From NCBI GenBank assembly GCA_002067555.1, contig MVQQ01000186.1:1-7806 (forward strand): a stretch of 7,806 bases of DNA, in the 5' to 3' direction. This document shows positions 6,131 to 7,806 of this stretch, in pieces. The translations under genes and the position numbers were made by a program. This DNA is from Syntrophorhabdus sp. PtaB.Bin184 (GTDB taxonomy: Bacteria; Desulfobacterota; Syntrophorhabdia; Syntrophorhabdales; Syntrophorhabdaceae). Under the pieces are notes generated by a model that saw nothing but the letters and a program-made list of their open reading frames with translations, made no database searches and was not told the DNA's origin. Every line of letters starts with the position of its first letter. The stretch's first letter is position 1.

Positions 6131-6240
6131 CCGTTGCAGCCGCTTGAGCCGTTTGAACGTTAAGACCGTCTGACCCCGTAAGGGTGTTGTCTTTCTTGGC
6201 GCTCAAGCGGTTCAAGCGGTTCAAGCAGCTCAAGCAGTTC
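6131..6240. repeat. 9-base repeats in opposing arrays, inverted-repeat structure
   Basis: The left array has three units, ccgttgcag (6131), ccgcttgag (6140) and ccgtttgaa (6149). The right array has four units of the reverse-complement type, ctcaagcgg (6202), ttcaagcgg (6211), ttcaagcag (6220) and ctcaagcag (6229), plus ttc. The unit at 6140 is the exact reverse complement of the one at 6202. The arrays can pair in several registers to form a long stem around a 44-base loop. It begins 3 bases after the gctB stop, so it may end or protect the gctAB transcript, but it lacks a T run. Confidence 0.75.
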
Positions 6241-6243
6241 TTA

Positions 6244-6273
6244 TTGCTAATTTCGCAAGATTAAGTTTATAAT
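6244..6273 (+). promoter_or_regulatory. Probable tig promoter
   Basis: TTGCTA (6244-6249) and a consensus TATAAT (6268-6273) are 18 bases apart in an AT-rich stretch. The start would be near 6280, directly before the hairpin at 6286-6305, giving a leader of about 44 bases for tig. Confidence 0.5.
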
Positions 6274-6285
6274 AAGGCAGTTTTC

Positions 6286-6308
6286 AAGGGACTTTAAAGT
6301 CCCTTTTT
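6286..6308 (+). terminator. Perfect hairpin with T run just upstream of tig
   Basis: AAGGGACTTT (6286-6295) and AAAGTCCCTT (6296-6305) are exact inverted arms, followed by more T (five T at 6304-6308). It looks like an intrinsic terminator for read-through from gctAB. Because a likely tig promoter lies upstream of it, it may instead act in the tig leader as an attenuator or a 5' stabilising hairpin. The tig ribosome-binding site follows six bases later. Confidence 0.6.
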
Positions 6309-6323
6309 CATGTCGGAGGTGTT

Positions 6324-7610
6324 ATGAAGGTTCAGGTTGAAGCGCTCGACAGCGTGAGAAAGAAAGTTGAAGTTCTTCTTCCCCGGGAGACCGTTTCCGG
6401 GATAAGAGAATCCATCTATGATGAGATAAGAAGGAGTGCAAAGATCAAGGGGTTCAGGCAGGGAAAGGTTCCGAGACCGATCATCACCCAGTACTACAAG
6501 GAATATATCGAGGAAGAGACGCGAAAGAGGATACTTCAGGAGACCATGTTCGACGCCTTGAAAGAGGCGAATGTGGAGCCCGTCACAGAGCCTGTGGCCG
6601 ATTTTCTGGAAGGCGACGAGCCGGGCTACACGCTTGAGTGCGAGGTTCTTCCCGAGATCGAACTGCCCGAATACAAAGGCGTGGAGATCGAGGCGGAACC
6701 CATCAACATATCCGATGAGGATGTGGAACAGCGCATCGAGAGCATGCGCCAGTTCCATGCCAGCTTCGAGGCGAAGGAAGGCGGGGCGGCGGCACAGAAG
6801 GGCGATTTTGTCGTCATCAAGTACCAGGGGTATCGCGATGGCGAGGCGTTGAAGCAGATCGCGGCTGATGGTTATCCCCTGGAGCTCGGGAACGCGATGC
6901 TCATGCCCGAGTTCGAAGATGCCGTCATCGGTATGAAGGAAGGCGAGGAGAGGGACGTGGAGGTGACCTTTCCCGATGATTATCCCGACAAGGAGATCGC
7001 GTCCAAGAAGATCCTTTTCAAGGTCACCATGAAAGAGATTAAGCAGAAGGTGCTCCCTGAGGTCAACGACGAGTTTGCCAGGGACATGAGCTTCGAGAAC
7101 CTCGAGGTTATGCGCAAGGGTGTCAGGGAAGAGCTGATAAAGGAAAAGGAAGGTTTCCGCAAGAGCGAGCTTACCCGGAAGGCACTGGACGCGCTTCTCA
7201 AGGACAGGGAGATCCCCGTTCCGAAAAGATTTTTGGAGAAACGCGTGCACGGAATGATAGAAGAAGCCCAATCGCGCTACCAGACAGATAAATTCTCTGC
7301 CGAGGAATTGCAGTCCATCGCCGAAAGGATGCATGCCGATTTCGGAAAACGTGCTGAGGAACGGATCAAGGCCGAGATTGTCCTTGCCCGCATCGCGGAG
7401 AAGGAAGGTATCAAGGCGGACGACACGGATGTGGAGAACCGTCTGAAAACGATTGCAGAAGATGCCAACAAGACATACAATGAAGTCAAGGGCATTTATG
7501 AGCAGTACGGTCTCGTGGCGGGGCTCAGGGACAACATCGTTGAAGAGAAAGCCATAGACTTCGTGCTCGCGAATGCCGTGGTAAAGGACGTGCCGAAGGA
7601 GAAAGAATGA
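6324..7610 (+). CDS. tig: Trigger factor, ribosome-bound chaperone/prolyl isomerase
   Basis: A 428-residue trigger factor of normal length. The N-terminal ribosome-binding domain carries the signature GFRQGKVP (43-50), which contacts the ribosomal protein by the exit tunnel. The FKBP-type PPIase domain spans about 155-245 (GDFVVIKYQG, LELGNAMLMPEFEDAVIGM, VTFPDDYP). The helical C-terminal substrate-cradle domain follows to the end. It binds nascent chains as they leave the ribosome. GGAGGTG (6315-6321) lies just upstream of the ATG. The stop TGA overlaps the clpP start by 4 bases (ATGA), so tig and clpP are translationally coupled in the usual tig-clpP(-clpX) order. No truncation or frame problem is visible. 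Confidence 0.96.
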   Translation: MKVQVEALDSVRKKVEVLLPRETVSGIRESIYDEIRRSAKIKGFRQGKVPRPIITQYYKEYIEEETRKRILQETMFDALKEANVEPVTEPVADFLEGDEPGYTLECEVLPEIELPEYKGVEIEAEPINISDEDVEQRIESMRQFHASFEAKEGGAAAQKGDFVVIKYQGYRDGEALKQIAADGYPLELGNAMLMPEFEDAVIGMKEGEERDVEVTFPDDYPDKEIASKKILFKVTMKEIKQKVLPEVNDEFARDMSFENLEVMRKGVREELIKEKEGFRKSELTRKALDALLKDREIPVPKRFLEKRVHGMIEEAQSRYQTDKFSAEELQSIAERMHADFGKRAEERIKAEIVLARIAEKEGIKADDTDVENRLKTIAEDANKTYNEVKGIYEQYGLVAGLRDNIVEEKAIDFVLANAVVKDVPKEKE

Positions 7611-7806
7611 GTCTTGTACCGATAGTCATCGAGAAGGACGGAAGGGGCGAACGGGCATATGACATATACTCGCGGCTCCTCAAGGAACGCATTGTCTTTC
7701 TGGGCACAGGGATCGACGACATGGTGGCGAACATCATCATCGCCCAGCTCCTGTTCCTCGAATCCGAAGACCCGTCAAAGGATATATATCTTTACATCAA
7801 CAGCCC
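7607..7806 (+). CDS. clpP: ATP-dependent Clp protease proteolytic subunit, N-terminal part
   Basis: The first 66 residues of ClpP, cut by the right edge (two bases of codon 67 remain). MSLVPIVIEK, GRGERAYDIYSRLLKERIVFLG (residues 12-33, given in outline), GTGIDD and the start of YLYINSP match the family N-terminus and the first barrel strands. The Ser-His-Asp triad lies beyond the window. ClpP forms the double-heptamer protease chamber fed by ClpX or ClpA. AAGGAG (7596-7601) inside the tig 3' end is the ribosome-binding site, and the start overlaps the tig stop. clpX is expected next. Confidence 0.95.
   Translation, partial: MSLVPIVIEKDGRGERAYDIYSRLLKERIVFLGTGIDDMVANIIIAQLLFLESEDPSKDIYLYINS

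Noticed and set aside
6294..7334. Long open frame on the minus strand (346 codons)
   Set aside because: It is antisense to tig, which is unmistakable. The translation shows no family features.

Overview
The window reads as a stretch of chromosome from an anaerobic deltaproteobacterium (Desulfobacterota, possibly a syntrophic aromatic or fatty-acid degrader). The case for this is the moderately high GC content, a carboxynorspermidine decarboxylase, a clostridial/delta-type glutaconate CoA-transferase pair, PAS-rich LuxR-type regulators, and a tig-clpP locus. The lineage is inferred from gene content and protein style. No rRNA, tRNA, transposase, integrase or CRISPR array is visible.

Layout. 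(1) Bases 1-586 hold the C-terminal half of nspC, the last step of the carboxyspermidine/carboxynorspermidine polyamine route. (2) A 7-base tandem repeat and a good sigma70-type promoter precede a 566-residue regulator (776-2476) with receiver, PAS, PAS, helical linker and LuxR-type HTH. (3) On the minus strand, 3314-2556 encodes an SPL-family radical SAM protein whose frame is broken by one in-frame amber codon where relatives probably have tyrosine. (4) A 352-base divergent intergenic region follows. It has a GC-rich inverted-repeat block and then an AT-rich promoter whose -10 lies inside a perfect 18-base palindrome. (5) This promoter drives a 166-residue protein (3667-4167) that is essentially the linker-plus-HTH output module of the large regulator without its sensor domains. 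(6) A promoter with a consensus extended -10 leads to a two-gene operon, gctA-gctB (4352-6127). (7) A block of 9-base repeats in inverted orientation, another promoter and a perfect hairpin followed by a T run separate it from tig (6324-7610), which overlaps clpP (7607 to the window end) by 4 bases.

How the parts relate. nspC (biosynthetic) and tig-clpP (protein folding and turnover) are housekeeping edges. The middle is more individual. Two paralogous regulators bracket a broken radical SAM gene, and the small one lies directly upstream of, and in the same direction as, the CoA-transferase operon. The shared helical linker suggests the short protein could form mixed dimers with the long one, or act as a constitutive sensor-less regulator. 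That, together with the palindromic operator candidate in its promoter, is the most testable idea here. Regulation of gctAB by either protein is a guess from position only.
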